Assembly (NCBI GenBank): GCA_023406225.1
Contig: JAEXWS010000033.1
Coordinates: 1 to 62,367, forward strand
Direction: 5' to 3'
Source: Bacillota bacterium
Lineage (GTDB): Bacteria > Bacillota > Clostridia > Oscillospirales > Oscillospiraceae
Length of the DNA stretch: 62,367 nucleotides
The notes under the pieces were generated by a model. The model made no database searches, was not told the DNA's origin, and worked only from the letters and a program-made list of their open reading frames with translations. How positions within the stretch are numbered: position 1 is the stretch's first letter; each line of letters starts with the position of its first letter. Both the position numbers and the translations under genes were made by a program. Shown piece by piece: positions 40,989 to 48,058 of this stretch.

Positions 40989-41042
40989 AGTTAGCTCTTT
41001 CTAACTACTTAAGAGTTTACCATGGCTAACTGCCGCCGTCAA
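40989..41042 (-). promoter_or_regulatory. feo promoter with two operator-like palindromes
   Basis: On the minus strand TTGACG and TAAACT are spaced by 17 bp. An 18-bp imperfect palindrome AGTTAGCCATGGTAAACT (41014-41031) covers the spacer end and -10; a second, AGTTAG-AAAGAG-CTAACT (40989-41006), lies just downstream. The TTAGC-type half-sites recall DtxR/IdeR-family iron repressors, which would block the promoter when iron is present; the identity of the repressor is inferred. Confidence 0.65.
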
Positions 41043-41138
41043 ATAAAAAGCGGCCCAAAAACGCACAAATTTTGGAGAAAGTTTTGCGCAACATGACGAG
41101 AGGACGCCCCATTCCGCCGGAGGGGAAAAACAGCGTTC

Positions 41139-41167
41139 TTGCAGGGCCGCCGGGAACATGCTATACT
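41139..41167 (+). promoter_or_regulatory. Promoter of the VOC gene
   Basis: TTGCAG (41139-41144) and TATACT (41162-41167) with a 17-bp spacer. Transcription would start near 41174, so the mRNA leader is at most about 15 bases. Confidence 0.65.
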
Positions 41168-41187
41168 GAAAAACCGTGGTGATGATC

Positions 41188-41553
41188 ATGCTGACATTCA
41201 ATCATTTTAATTTCAATGTGACCGATCTGGAACGATCCCTGCAATTTTACAAGGAGGCGCTGGGGCTGGAGCCGGTGCGCCGGAAAGAGGCGGAGGACGG
41301 CAGCTTCGTGATCGTGTTTCTGGGCGACGGCGCCACGGATTTCCGCCTGGAGCTGACGTGGCTGCGGGACCACCCGCAGGCGTACGATCTGGGAGAGTGT
41401 GAGTTCCATCTGGCGCTCCGGGCGGACGATTTCGCCGCCGCCCGTCAAAAGCACGCCGATATGGGCTGCATCTGCTTTGAAAATCCGTCCATGGGCATTT
41501 ATTTCATCGCGGACCCGGACGGCTACTGGATCGAGATCATTCCCACGCGGTGA
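41188..41553 (+). CDS. VOC family protein (glyoxalase/lactoylglutathione lyase-like)
   Basis: About 121 residues of the vicinal oxygen chelate fold with two beta-alpha-beta-beta-beta modules: FNHFNFNVTDLERSLQFYKE with the first metal His, and FIADPDGYWIEIIP with the terminal Glu; EFHLALRADD gives a further His. Members detoxify methylglyoxal, resist fosfomycin or bleomycin, or act in epimerase reactions; this short form is closest to lactoylglutathione-lyase-like proteins. GTG 41176, ATG 41182 and ATG 41188 are possible starts; none has a strong ribosome site, in line with a near-leaderless message. The next gene begins about 70 bp downstream. Confidence 0.8.
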   Translation: MLTFNHFNFNVTDLERSLQFYKEALGLEPVRRKEAEDGSFVIVFLGDGATDFRLELTWLRDHPQAYDLGECEFHLALRADDFAAARQKHADMGCICFENPSMGIYFIADPDGYWIEIIPTR

Positions 41554-41621
41554 CGAAGAAGGGGCCGTGTGACGGGGTGATCGGGCCGCACGGAGGGGCG
41601 TGCGGCGGAAAGAGGTGTGGG

Positions 41622-42929
41622 ATGGGCGGATGGAAGCGGGCCTTGGCGGCCGCCGGCGCGGCGGTTTTAACGGCGTCCCTGCTGTCCGGCTGCGCCGCCG
41701 GGGGGCGGAACACCGTGTGGGACGACGGCGAAAACGCGGCTGAGCCGGAGACGTATCTGACGTTTTTCGGCTTCAAGTACGAGGCGCTCAACGTGGCGGC
41801 CATCGAAAACGCGCTCCACGGCTACATGGAGGCGTATCCCGGCGTTTCGATCTCCTATGACGGGATCAAGGGCCTGGACTATTACGACGTGCTGGAAAAG
41901 CGGCTTTCCACCGGCAACGGGGATGATATTTTCATGGTGGACCACGAACGGGTGCTGGAGCTGGGGGCCCGGGGGCTTCTGGCGGACCTCTCCGGCCTGT
42001 CCACGCTGGAGAGCTTCAGCGACCTGGCGAAGAGCCAGATGGCGGCGGGCGGGGCGGTCTATTACGTCCCCACCTCCATCTCCGCCTTCGGTCTGTACTG
42101 CAACCTGGACCTTTTGGCGGAGCACGGGCAGAAGGTCCCGGAGGATCTGGAGGAGTTCCGGGAGGTCTGCGACGCCTTCGTGGCCGAGGGGATCGTCCCC
42201 ATCGTGGCCAACAACGACATCTCCCTTAAGACCGTGGCCATCGCAAAAGCGATGCTGCCCACCTATCAAAGCGCGGACCCGGCCGCGGCCATCGCCCGCT
42301 TCAACAGCGGCGAAACGGACCTGGCGGAGACGCTGCACCCCGGCTTCGCGCTGGTGGAGGAGATGCTGCAAAAGGGCTGGGTGGACGCGGGCGAGGCGCT
42401 GGAGACGGAAAAGACCCGGGACGACCTGACGCTCTTCGCGGCGGGGGCGCGTCCGTTCATGCTGACGGGGGCCTGGGCCGCGCCGCGCCTGCGGGAGCTG
42501 GAGCCGGACTTCCGCTTCGAGGTGCGCCCCTACCCCATCCTGGAGGACGGGAGCGTTCTGGTCATCAACGTGGATACCCGCATCAGCGTCAACGCCGGGA
42601 GCCCCCATGTGGAGCAGGCGAAGGACTTTGTGGAATACATGACGCAAAAAGACGTGGTGCGGGAATTTGTGGAGAGCCAGGCCTCCTTCAGCCCCCTTGC
42701 GGACAGCGGCCTGGCGGGGGACGCGGCGGTCCAGCCCATCGGCCCGTACCTGAACAATGGGCGCAGCGTGCTGGGGGCGGACGATAACCTGCGCCTTCCC
42801 ATCTGGGACCTGACGCGCCAATGCGTGGTCGGGATGCTGGAGGGGGGCGGCGCGGCGGACGCGGCCGCCCAGATGCGGGCGGAGATCCTGGCCTGGGAAG
42901 AGGCGGAGAAGGAGGACAGCGCGCAATGA
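41622..42929 (+). CDS. Family 1 extracellular solute-binding lipoprotein coupled to a sensor kinase
   Basis: 435 residues with a lipoprotein signal: GGWKRALAAAGAAVLTASLL followed by SGC, Cys at about residue 24. The mature chain is a family-1 (sugar-type) binding protein: TYLTFFGFKYEALNVAAIEN, GDDIFMVDHERVLELG, YYVPTSISAFGLYCNLDLL and TGAWAAPRLREL are typical. ATG 41622 has GAAAGAGGTGTGGG in front. Its stop overlaps the start of a hybrid histidine kinase by 4 bp, and no ABC permease or ATPase is encoded near it. It is therefore probably a ligand receptor for the kinase rather than part of an importer. Confidence 0.88.
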   Translation: MGGWKRALAAAGAAVLTASLLSGCAAGGRNTVWDDGENAAEPETYLTFFGFKYEALNVAAIENALHGYMEAYPGVSISYDGIKGLDYYDVLEKRLSTGNGDDIFMVDHERVLELGARGLLADLSGLSTLESFSDLAKSQMAAGGAVYYVPTSISAFGLYCNLDLLAEHGQKVPEDLEEFREVCDAFVAEGIVPIVANNDISLKTVAIAKAMLPTYQSADPAAAIARFNSGETDLAETLHPGFALVEEMLQKGWVDAGEALETEKTRDDLTLFAAGARPFMLTGAWAAPRLRELEPDFRFEVRPYPILEDGSVLVINVDTRISVNAGSPHVEQAKDFVEYMTQKDVVREFVESQASFSPLADSGLAGDAAVQPIGPYLNNGRSVLGADDNLRLPIWDLTRQCVVGMLEGGGAADAAAQMRAEILAWEEAEKEDSAQ

Positions 42930-45436
42930 GGGAAAAGCGCATGTGGCGCGTGATCCTGCTGGGCGTGATGCTGGCGGGCCTTTTCGCCGGCGGCGCCGCG
43001 TATTTGAACAGCGTGCACGACGCCTTGTGGACGAAGGCGGTGGCGGACATCCTGGAGGTCACCGACCAGGGGCGGCACGCGCTGGACACCTACATCGAAA
43101 AGGACCGGGAGACGCTGCGATTGCTGGCCGCCTCCATGGAGAGCATGGACCCGGGCGACACGGAAGAGATCCTGGAGACGATGCAGCGGTACGGTGCGGC
43201 GGAGGGGAATTACCTCTGCGTGGATCTGGAGCGCGGCACGGCCTATACCGATCAGCTGAATGAGGAGTACGCCCTGGACGCGGAGCAGCTTGCGCGGCTC
43301 CGGGCGCTGGAGGGGGCGGGGCTTCGCGCGCCGTTTCTGGACGGGTATACCGGCGTGTGGATGATCGGCATGTATGAACGCTTTCTGTTCGCGGACGGAA
43401 CGGAGGGCTGCGTGCAGCGGTCCCAGCCGGTCTCGGCCATTTCGGACCGGTTTTCCATCTCCTTCTACAATGACCGGGGCTTTTCCTATGTGGTCGACCG
43501 GAACGGGGATATTTTGATCCGCTCCCTGCACCGCAACAGCAACCGCACCTTCCAAAACCTGTTCGACATCATCGACCTGCAAAACAACGCCCCCCAGGAG
43601 CTGGATTCCTTCCGCCGCGCGCTGGAGGAAGGGAAGCGGGGCGTGGCCCGCTTCCGGTACCGGACGGAGGACTACGTGTTCTGTTATGTGCCGCTGGAGA
43701 GCGCGGCGGATTGGGATGTGGTCTCCATCATCCCCAACCAGGTCATCATGGAGCAGGCCGACGGCATCGTCCGCCACTCGCAGCTTTTGATCGTCCTCAT
43801 CCTGGCCGGGGCTTTGGCTTCGGCGGCCGTTTTCCTGACCTACCGGGATTCCACCCGGCGGGTGCTCCGGGCCGAGGAGGAGGCCCGCCGGGCGGCGGAG
43901 AGCGCCAGCCTTGCCAAAAGCCGGTTCCTCTCCAACATGTCCCATGATATCCGCACGCCCATGAACGCCGTCATCGGGATGACGGAGCTGGCGGCGGAGC
44001 ATGCCGACGAGCCGGAAAAGGTCCGGGAGTATCTGAAGAACATCAAGGCCTCCGGCCGGCTTCTGGTGGGGCTCATCAACGACATTCTGGACCTTTCCCG
44101 GATCGAGAGCGGGAAAATGACGCTGGATTGCACCGCCGTCTCCCTGGCGGAATTGATGGAGGACCTGGTGAACGTCGTCCAGCCCGCCATGGAGCAAAAG
44201 GGGCAGGCGTTTCGTGTCCGTTTGCACCAGGTGAAGCATGAGACGCTCTGCACCGACGCGCTGCGGCTCAACCAGGTTTTGATGAATCTCCTCTCCAACG
44301 CAGTGAAATTCACGCCCGAGGGCGGGAGCATCCGCGTGGATGTGACGGAGAGCGGCTCTCCCCGCCCCGGCTGCGCGCGCTTCACCTTCCGTGTGGCGGA
44401 CACGGGCATCGGCATGAAGCCGGAATTCCTGCGGGATATCTTCGACTCCTTCACCCGGGAGCAGGATAGCCGGGTCAGCCGGACCGAGGGAAGCGGCCTG
44501 GGAATGGCCATCACGAAGATGATCGTGGACCTGATGGAGGGATCCATCCAGGTGGAGAGCGCCCCCGGCGAGGGGAGCGTGTTCACCGTTACCCTGGACC
44601 TTCCCCCGGCGGAGGAGCCGCGGGAGGAGCCTCTGCCGCCCATGCGGGTCCTGGTGGCGGACGGCGATTCGGAGGACCTGCGGTCCGCGGAGGAGAGCCT
44701 GCGGGCGCTGGGCGTTCAGGCGGACGGCGCGGCCGACGGGCGGAGCGCCGCGGCCATGGCCGCGGCGGGGGGCTATGCGCTGGCGTTTTTGGGCTGGGAG
44801 CTGCCGGATATGGACGGCGGGCAGGCGGTCCGCGCCGTCCGGGAGGCCCTTGGGGAAACGGTCCCGGTGGTGGTCTGTCCGGCCTGCGGCTGGGAGCAGG
44901 TCCGGGAGGAGGCCCTGCAATGCGGCGCGGCGGGTGTGGTGCAAAAGCCCCTGTTCCGGTCCACGCTCCGCCGGAGCCTCCGGCGGTACGCGCTGCACAA
45001 AGAACCCCAGGCGGCCCGGAGCGACTCCGAAACGCTGTCCGGCCTGCAGATCCTGCTGGCGGAGGACAACCGGATGAACCAGGAGATTGCAAGAGAGCTG
45101 CTGGAGAGCTTCGGCGCCCGGGTGGAGGTGGCGGACAACGGCCTGGACTGCGTGGAGCGATTTTCCGGCGCGGCGCCGGGCTGGTTCGATCTGATCTTGA
45201 TGGACGTTCACATGCCGCTCATGGACGGCTACGAGGCCACCCGCCAGATCCGGGAGCTGGAGCGACCCGACGCGGGCACGGTCCCCATCCTCGCCCTGAC
45301 GGCGGACGCCTTTGCCGAGGACGTGGCGGCGGCGAAGGAGGCGGGAATGAACGGCCACCTGGCAAAGCCCCTGGACATTTCGGTGATGCTGAAAGAGATC
45401 CAGGCGTGTATCGGCCGCACCGGATGGCGCGGATAA
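42926..45436 (+). CDS. Hybrid sensor histidine kinase with one degenerate and one intact receiver
   Basis: 836 residues. A membrane helix (about 9-27), a long extracellular sensor (about 30-285, probably Cache-like), a second helix (about 288-308), HisKA with SHDIRTPMNAVIGM, HATPase with NLLSNAVKFTPEGG, DTGIGMKPEF and GSGLGMAIT, then two receivers. In the first (about 572-690) the phospho-acceptor position reads FLGWELPDMDG, so Asp is replaced by Gly, and the metal-binding pair is AD instead of DD; it should not be phosphorylated. The second (about 706-825) is intact (AEDNRMNQEI, LMDVHMPLMDG). Translationally coupled to the binding lipoprotein upstream. No DNA-binding output domain. Confidence 0.9.
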   Translation: MREKRMWRVILLGVMLAGLFAGGAAYLNSVHDALWTKAVADILEVTDQGRHALDTYIEKDRETLRLLAASMESMDPGDTEEILETMQRYGAAEGNYLCVDLERGTAYTDQLNEEYALDAEQLARLRALEGAGLRAPFLDGYTGVWMIGMYERFLFADGTEGCVQRSQPVSAISDRFSISFYNDRGFSYVVDRNGDILIRSLHRNSNRTFQNLFDIIDLQNNAPQELDSFRRALEEGKRGVARFRYRTEDYVFCYVPLESAADWDVVSIIPNQVIMEQADGIVRHSQLLIVLILAGALASAAVFLTYRDSTRRVLRAEEEARRAAESASLAKSRFLSNMSHDIRTPMNAVIGMTELAAEHADEPEKVREYLKNIKASGRLLVGLINDILDLSRIESGKMTLDCTAVSLAELMEDLVNVVQPAMEQKGQAFRVRLHQVKHETLCTDALRLNQVLMNLLSNAVKFTPEGGSIRVDVTESGSPRPGCARFTFRVADTGIGMKPEFLRDIFDSFTREQDSRVSRTEGSGLGMAITKMIVDLMEGSIQVESAPGEGSVFTVTLDLPPAEEPREEPLPPMRVLVADGDSEDLRSAEESLRALGVQADGAADGRSAAAMAAAGGYALAFLGWELPDMDGGQAVRAVREALGETVPVVVCPACGWEQVREEALQCGAAGVVQKPLFRSTLRRSLRRYALHKEPQAARSDSETLSGLQILLAEDNRMNQEIARELLESFGARVEVADNGLDCVERFSGAAPGWFDLILMDVHMPLMDGYEATRQIRELERPDAGTVPILALTADAFAEDVAAAKEAGMNGHLAKPLDISVMLKEIQACIGRTGWRG

Positions 45437-45439
45437 AGG

Positions 45440-45479
45440 CGGCCCCGCGCGGAATATCCCGCGCGGGGCCGTTTTTTTA
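45440..45479 (+). terminator. Intrinsic terminator of the lipoprotein-kinase operon
   Basis: CGGCCCCGCGCGG-AATAT-CCCGCGCGGGGCCG followed by seven T. Confidence 0.9.
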
Positions 45480-45504
45480 TATCCGCGCCATGGATAAAAG
45501 ATCC

Positions 45505-45537
45505 TTGACAAGCAGAACTGTAACTGATATAGTTACA
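45505..45537 (+). promoter_or_regulatory. Promoter and Rrf2-type operator of the redox operon
   Basis: TTGACA (45505-45510) and TATAGT (45528-45533) are separated by 17 bp. The perfect palindrome TGTAACT-GATAT-AGTTACA (45519-45537) covers the -10, so a bound repressor would block the promoter. The Rrf2 regulator encoded as the fourth gene of the operon is the natural candidate. A further ATTACAGTT half-site lies near 45561. Confidence 0.75.
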
Positions 45538-45581
45538 GCATCAAAACTGAAACTTTTGAAATTACAGTTCTGGAGGTTCCC

Positions 45582-46598
45582 ATGAAACAAAACAGACGAA
45601 TGGCGCTGGCGGCGGCGCTGGCGCTTGCCCTGCTGCTCTCGGCCTGCGGAAATGCCGGCGGGCAGCCGGAACCGGAGGCGCCCGCCGTCCGGAAGATCAC
45701 GGCGGAAGAGGGCAAGGACCTGATGGACGCGGGGGGCGTGGCGGTGGTGGACGTGCGCCGGGCCGACGAATACGAGGCCGGACACATTCCGGGAGCCGTC
45801 AACCTCCCCAATGAGGACATCGGGGACGCTATGCCGGAGGCGCTGCCGGACCTGGACGCGGCGGTGATCGTCTACTGCCGGACCGGCGTGCGGAGCGCGG
45901 ACGCGGCAAAGAAGCTGGCGGCCATGGGATATACCGATGTGGCGGATATGGGCGGCATCGTGGATTGGCCCTATGACACCGTCACCGGCGGCGAACCGGG
46001 GATCTACGGCCAGTCCGTCCCCACGGAGGAACCGGCCATGGCGGAGGAACCGTCCATGACGGAGGGACCGGCGGAGGAGCCCCAGGCCCCGGCGGAGGAG
46101 CCGCCTGCCGCGGAGGAGCCGCCCCAGGCCGGAGAGGAGCCGGGCATCCTCACGGCCTTCACCGCCACGGACCTGGAGGGCGGCGCGGTGGATGAGTCCC
46201 TTCTGGCGGACTATGAGCTGACCATGGTGAACGTGTGGGCCACCTTCTGCGGGCCCTGCCTGCGGGAGATGCCGGACCTGGGGGAGCTTGCGGCGGAGTA
46301 CAAGGACAAGGGCGTGCAGATCGTGGGCATTGTGTCCGACGCGCTGGCCTCCGATGGCACCATCAGCCAGGACCAGGTGGACCTGGCGAGGGACATCGTG
46401 GACCGGACCGGGGCGGACTATCCCCACATCCTGCCGTCCGAGGACCTGTTCGGCATCCTCGCCCAGATCCAGTTCGTGCCCACCACCTTCTTTGTGGACA
46501 GCACGGGCCATCAGGTGGGCAGCGCGGTGGTGAAGTCCATGGGGAAGGATGAATGGGAGAAAGTGATCGACAAAATGCTGGAGGAGGTGGCGCGGTGA
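45582..46598 (+). CDS. Rhodanese-TlpA (thioredoxin-like) fusion lipoprotein
   Basis: 338 residues. A lipoprotein signal ends with LLSAC (Cys about 22). A rhodanese domain follows (about 38-140) with EYEAGHIPGAVNLP and the active-site loop CRTGVRSA. A Pro/Glu-rich linker (about 145-185) joins it to a TlpA/ResA-type thioredoxin fold with MVNVWATFCGPCLREMPDL (CGPC redox pair) and VPTTFFVDSTG (cis-Pro). Anchored outside the cell, it could pass sulfane sulfur or reducing equivalents, for example in sulfide handling, disulfide reduction or cytochrome-like maturation. GGAGGTTCCC precedes the ATG. First gene of a five-gene operon; the next start overlaps its stop. Confidence 0.9.
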   Translation: MKQNRRMALAAALALALLLSACGNAGGQPEPEAPAVRKITAEEGKDLMDAGGVAVVDVRRADEYEAGHIPGAVNLPNEDIGDAMPEALPDLDAAVIVYCRTGVRSADAAKKLAAMGYTDVADMGGIVDWPYDTVTGGEPGIYGQSVPTEEPAMAEEPSMTEGPAEEPQAPAEEPPAAEEPPQAGEEPGILTAFTATDLEGGAVDESLLADYELTMVNVWATFCGPCLREMPDLGELAAEYKDKGVQIVGIVSDALASDGTISQDQVDLARDIVDRTGADYPHILPSEDLFGILAQIQFVPTTFFVDSTGHQVGSAVVKSMGKDEWEKVIDKMLEEVAR

Positions 46599-46741
46599 GC
46601 GTTTTGCGGCGGAACCGGGCGGCGGTGCTGTTTGTGGCGCTGGCTCTGGCGTTCCTGGCCATTGGCGTGTGGCGGGGCGAGGCGGAGGTGGTGCTGCGCA
46701 AGGCGGTGAACATCTGCATGGAGTGTATCGGCCTTGGGTAA
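46595..46741 (+). CDS. CD1871A-type CXXC micro-protein
   Basis: 48 residues starting at GTG 46595, overlapping the stop of the fusion lipoprotein. One membrane helix (AAVLFVALALAFLAIGVW), then VVLRKAVNICMECIGLG with a CxxC pair at the very end. This pattern matches the CD1871A family of clostridial micro-proteins found next to TlpA-like and polyferredoxin genes. Role unknown; the C-terminal CxxC at the membrane surface may exchange electrons with the neighbouring redox proteins. Confidence 0.85.
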   Translation: MSVLRRNRAAVLFVALALAFLAIGVWRGEAEVVLRKAVNICMECIGLG

Positions 46742-47621
46742 ACGGCTGGCCGCGGCCCGGCGGCATGTGCGCGCCTGGGTCCAGATCGGCTTCACCGCCC
46801 TGACGAACGGTTACGCCGCCGGCTTCGTCAAGGGCGAGATCTACCGGGGCCCCACCAAGGCCTTTTGCGTGCCCGGGCTGAACTGCTACTCCTGTCCCGG
46901 CGCGCTGGGAAGCTGCCCCATCGGCGCCCTTCAGGCGGTGCTGGGCAGCCGGGATTACCGGTTTGCCTTTTATGTGGTGGGTTTTTTGATGTTTTTCGGC
47001 GCGCTGCTGGGCCGCTTCGTCTGCGGCTGGCTGTGCCCCTTCGGTCTGGTGCAGGACCTTTTGCATAAGATCCCCTTTGTGAAAAAGCTCCGAAAGCTGC
47101 CGGGAGACCGGTGGCTGAAATATTTGAAGTATGTCATCCTGGCGGGCTTCGTCATCGTCCTGCCCCTGACGGTGCTGGACGTGGTGGGCCAGGGCCAGCC
47201 CTGGTTCTGCAAATATATCTGCCCCTCCGGCACCCTGCTGGCGGGGATCCCCCTGGTGGGGACCAACCCGGCGCTCCAGGGGGCCTTGGGGTGGCTCTTC
47301 ACCTGGAAAGCGGCGGTCCTGGCGGTGCTGGTGCTGCTCTCCGTGGCGGTGTACCGGCCCTTCTGCCGCTATCTCTGCCCCCTGGGGGCGGTATACGGGC
47401 TGTTCAACCCCATCGCCTTCCACCGCTTCCAGATCGACGCGGAAAAGTGCACCCGGTGCGGGAAGTGCCAAAAGGCGTGCAAGCTGGACATCCCGGTTTA
47501 CAAAACGCCCAACAGTCCGGAATGCATCCGCTGCGGCGACTGCCGGCGGGCCTGCCCCCACGGGGCGGTGTGCACGGCCCATCAAATGCAAAAGCGGGAA
47601 AAGGAGGCGTCTGGGGCATGA
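46734..47621 (+). CDS. NapH-like membrane 4Fe-4S polyferredoxin
   Basis: 295 residues. Near the N-terminus is VPGLNCYSCPGALGSCPIGA, then about four membrane segments, each pair bordered by Cys motifs typical of NapH/CcoG-type proteins (CGWLCPFGLVQD, CKYICPSGTL, CRYLCPLGAV), and a C-terminal soluble part with two 4Fe-4S ferredoxin motifs (CTRCGKCQKACKLD and CIRCGDCRRACPHG). Such proteins move electrons between cytoplasmic donors and partners across or at the membrane, here probably to the thioredoxin-like lipoprotein and CXXC peptide. The TTG at 46734 lies inside the end of the preceding gene; a GTG at 46767 is an alternative start. Confidence 0.88.
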   Translation: MGKRLAAARRHVRAWVQIGFTALTNGYAAGFVKGEIYRGPTKAFCVPGLNCYSCPGALGSCPIGALQAVLGSRDYRFAFYVVGFLMFFGALLGRFVCGWLCPFGLVQDLLHKIPFVKKLRKLPGDRWLKYLKYVILAGFVIVLPLTVLDVVGQGQPWFCKYICPSGTLLAGIPLVGTNPALQGALGWLFTWKAAVLAVLVLLSVAVYRPFCRYLCPLGAVYGLFNPIAFHRFQIDAEKCTRCGKCQKACKLDIPVYKTPNSPECIRCGDCRRACPHGAVCTAHQMQKREKEASGA

Positions 47622-48058
47622 CGGGAGCGTTTTCCCTGGCGGTCCACGCGCTGGTCTACCTAGACCACAAAAAGACCAGCCTCTCCAGCGAGGCGCTGGC
47701 GGAGAATATCTGCACGAACCCCGCCCGGGTGCGCAAGGTCATGGCCCAGCTCAAGCGGGCGGGCATGATCTCCACCAAGGAGGGCTTCGAGGGGGGCTAC
47801 ACGTTCTCCGGCGACCCGGAGAAGCTGACGCTGGCGGAGGTTGCCCGGGCGGTGGACGCCCGGTTTGTGGAGAGCGCCTGGCGCTCCGGCGGCGAGGACA
47901 TGGAGTGCCTGGTGGCCTCCGGCATGGCGCGGATCATGGACGGCATCTATGCGGAGCTGGACGAACAGTGCCTGGCGCGGCTGGACGGCGTCACCATTGG
48001 AGATATCGGCCGGGAGATTTTCGGCGGGCGGACGCCCGGAAAGGAAAAACGAGCATGA
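47618..48058 (+). CDS. Rrf2 family transcriptional regulator
   Basis: 146 residues. FSLAVHALVYLDHKKTSLSS and SEALAENICTNPARVRKVMA form the winged helix, with KEGFEGGYTF as wing and LTLAEVARAVD after it. The region where IscR/NsrR keep three clustered Cys shows only single Cys (MECLVASG, EQCLARL), so an Fe-S cluster is unlikely; it may sense a thiol, sulfide or metabolite as CymR-like members do. AAAGGAGGCG precedes the ATG. It overlaps both neighbours (ATGA), is therefore co-expressed with the redox genes, and probably controls the palindrome at 45519-45537. Confidence 0.88.
   Translation: MTGAFSLAVHALVYLDHKKTSLSSEALAENICTNPARVRKVMAQLKRAGMISTKEGFEGGYTFSGDPEKLTLAEVARAVDARFVESAWRSGGEDMECLVASGMARIMDGIYAELDEQCLARLDGVTIGDIGREIFGGRTPGKEKRA

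Noticed and set aside
42530..45511. A 993-codon minus-strand open frame opposite the hybrid kinase
   Set aside because: Antisense artefact; all kinase and receiver motifs lie on the plus strand and the frame starts inside the next promoter.
47618..48058. IscR/NsrR-type Fe-S cluster sensor
   Set aside because: The three clustered cysteines expected in such regulators are missing.
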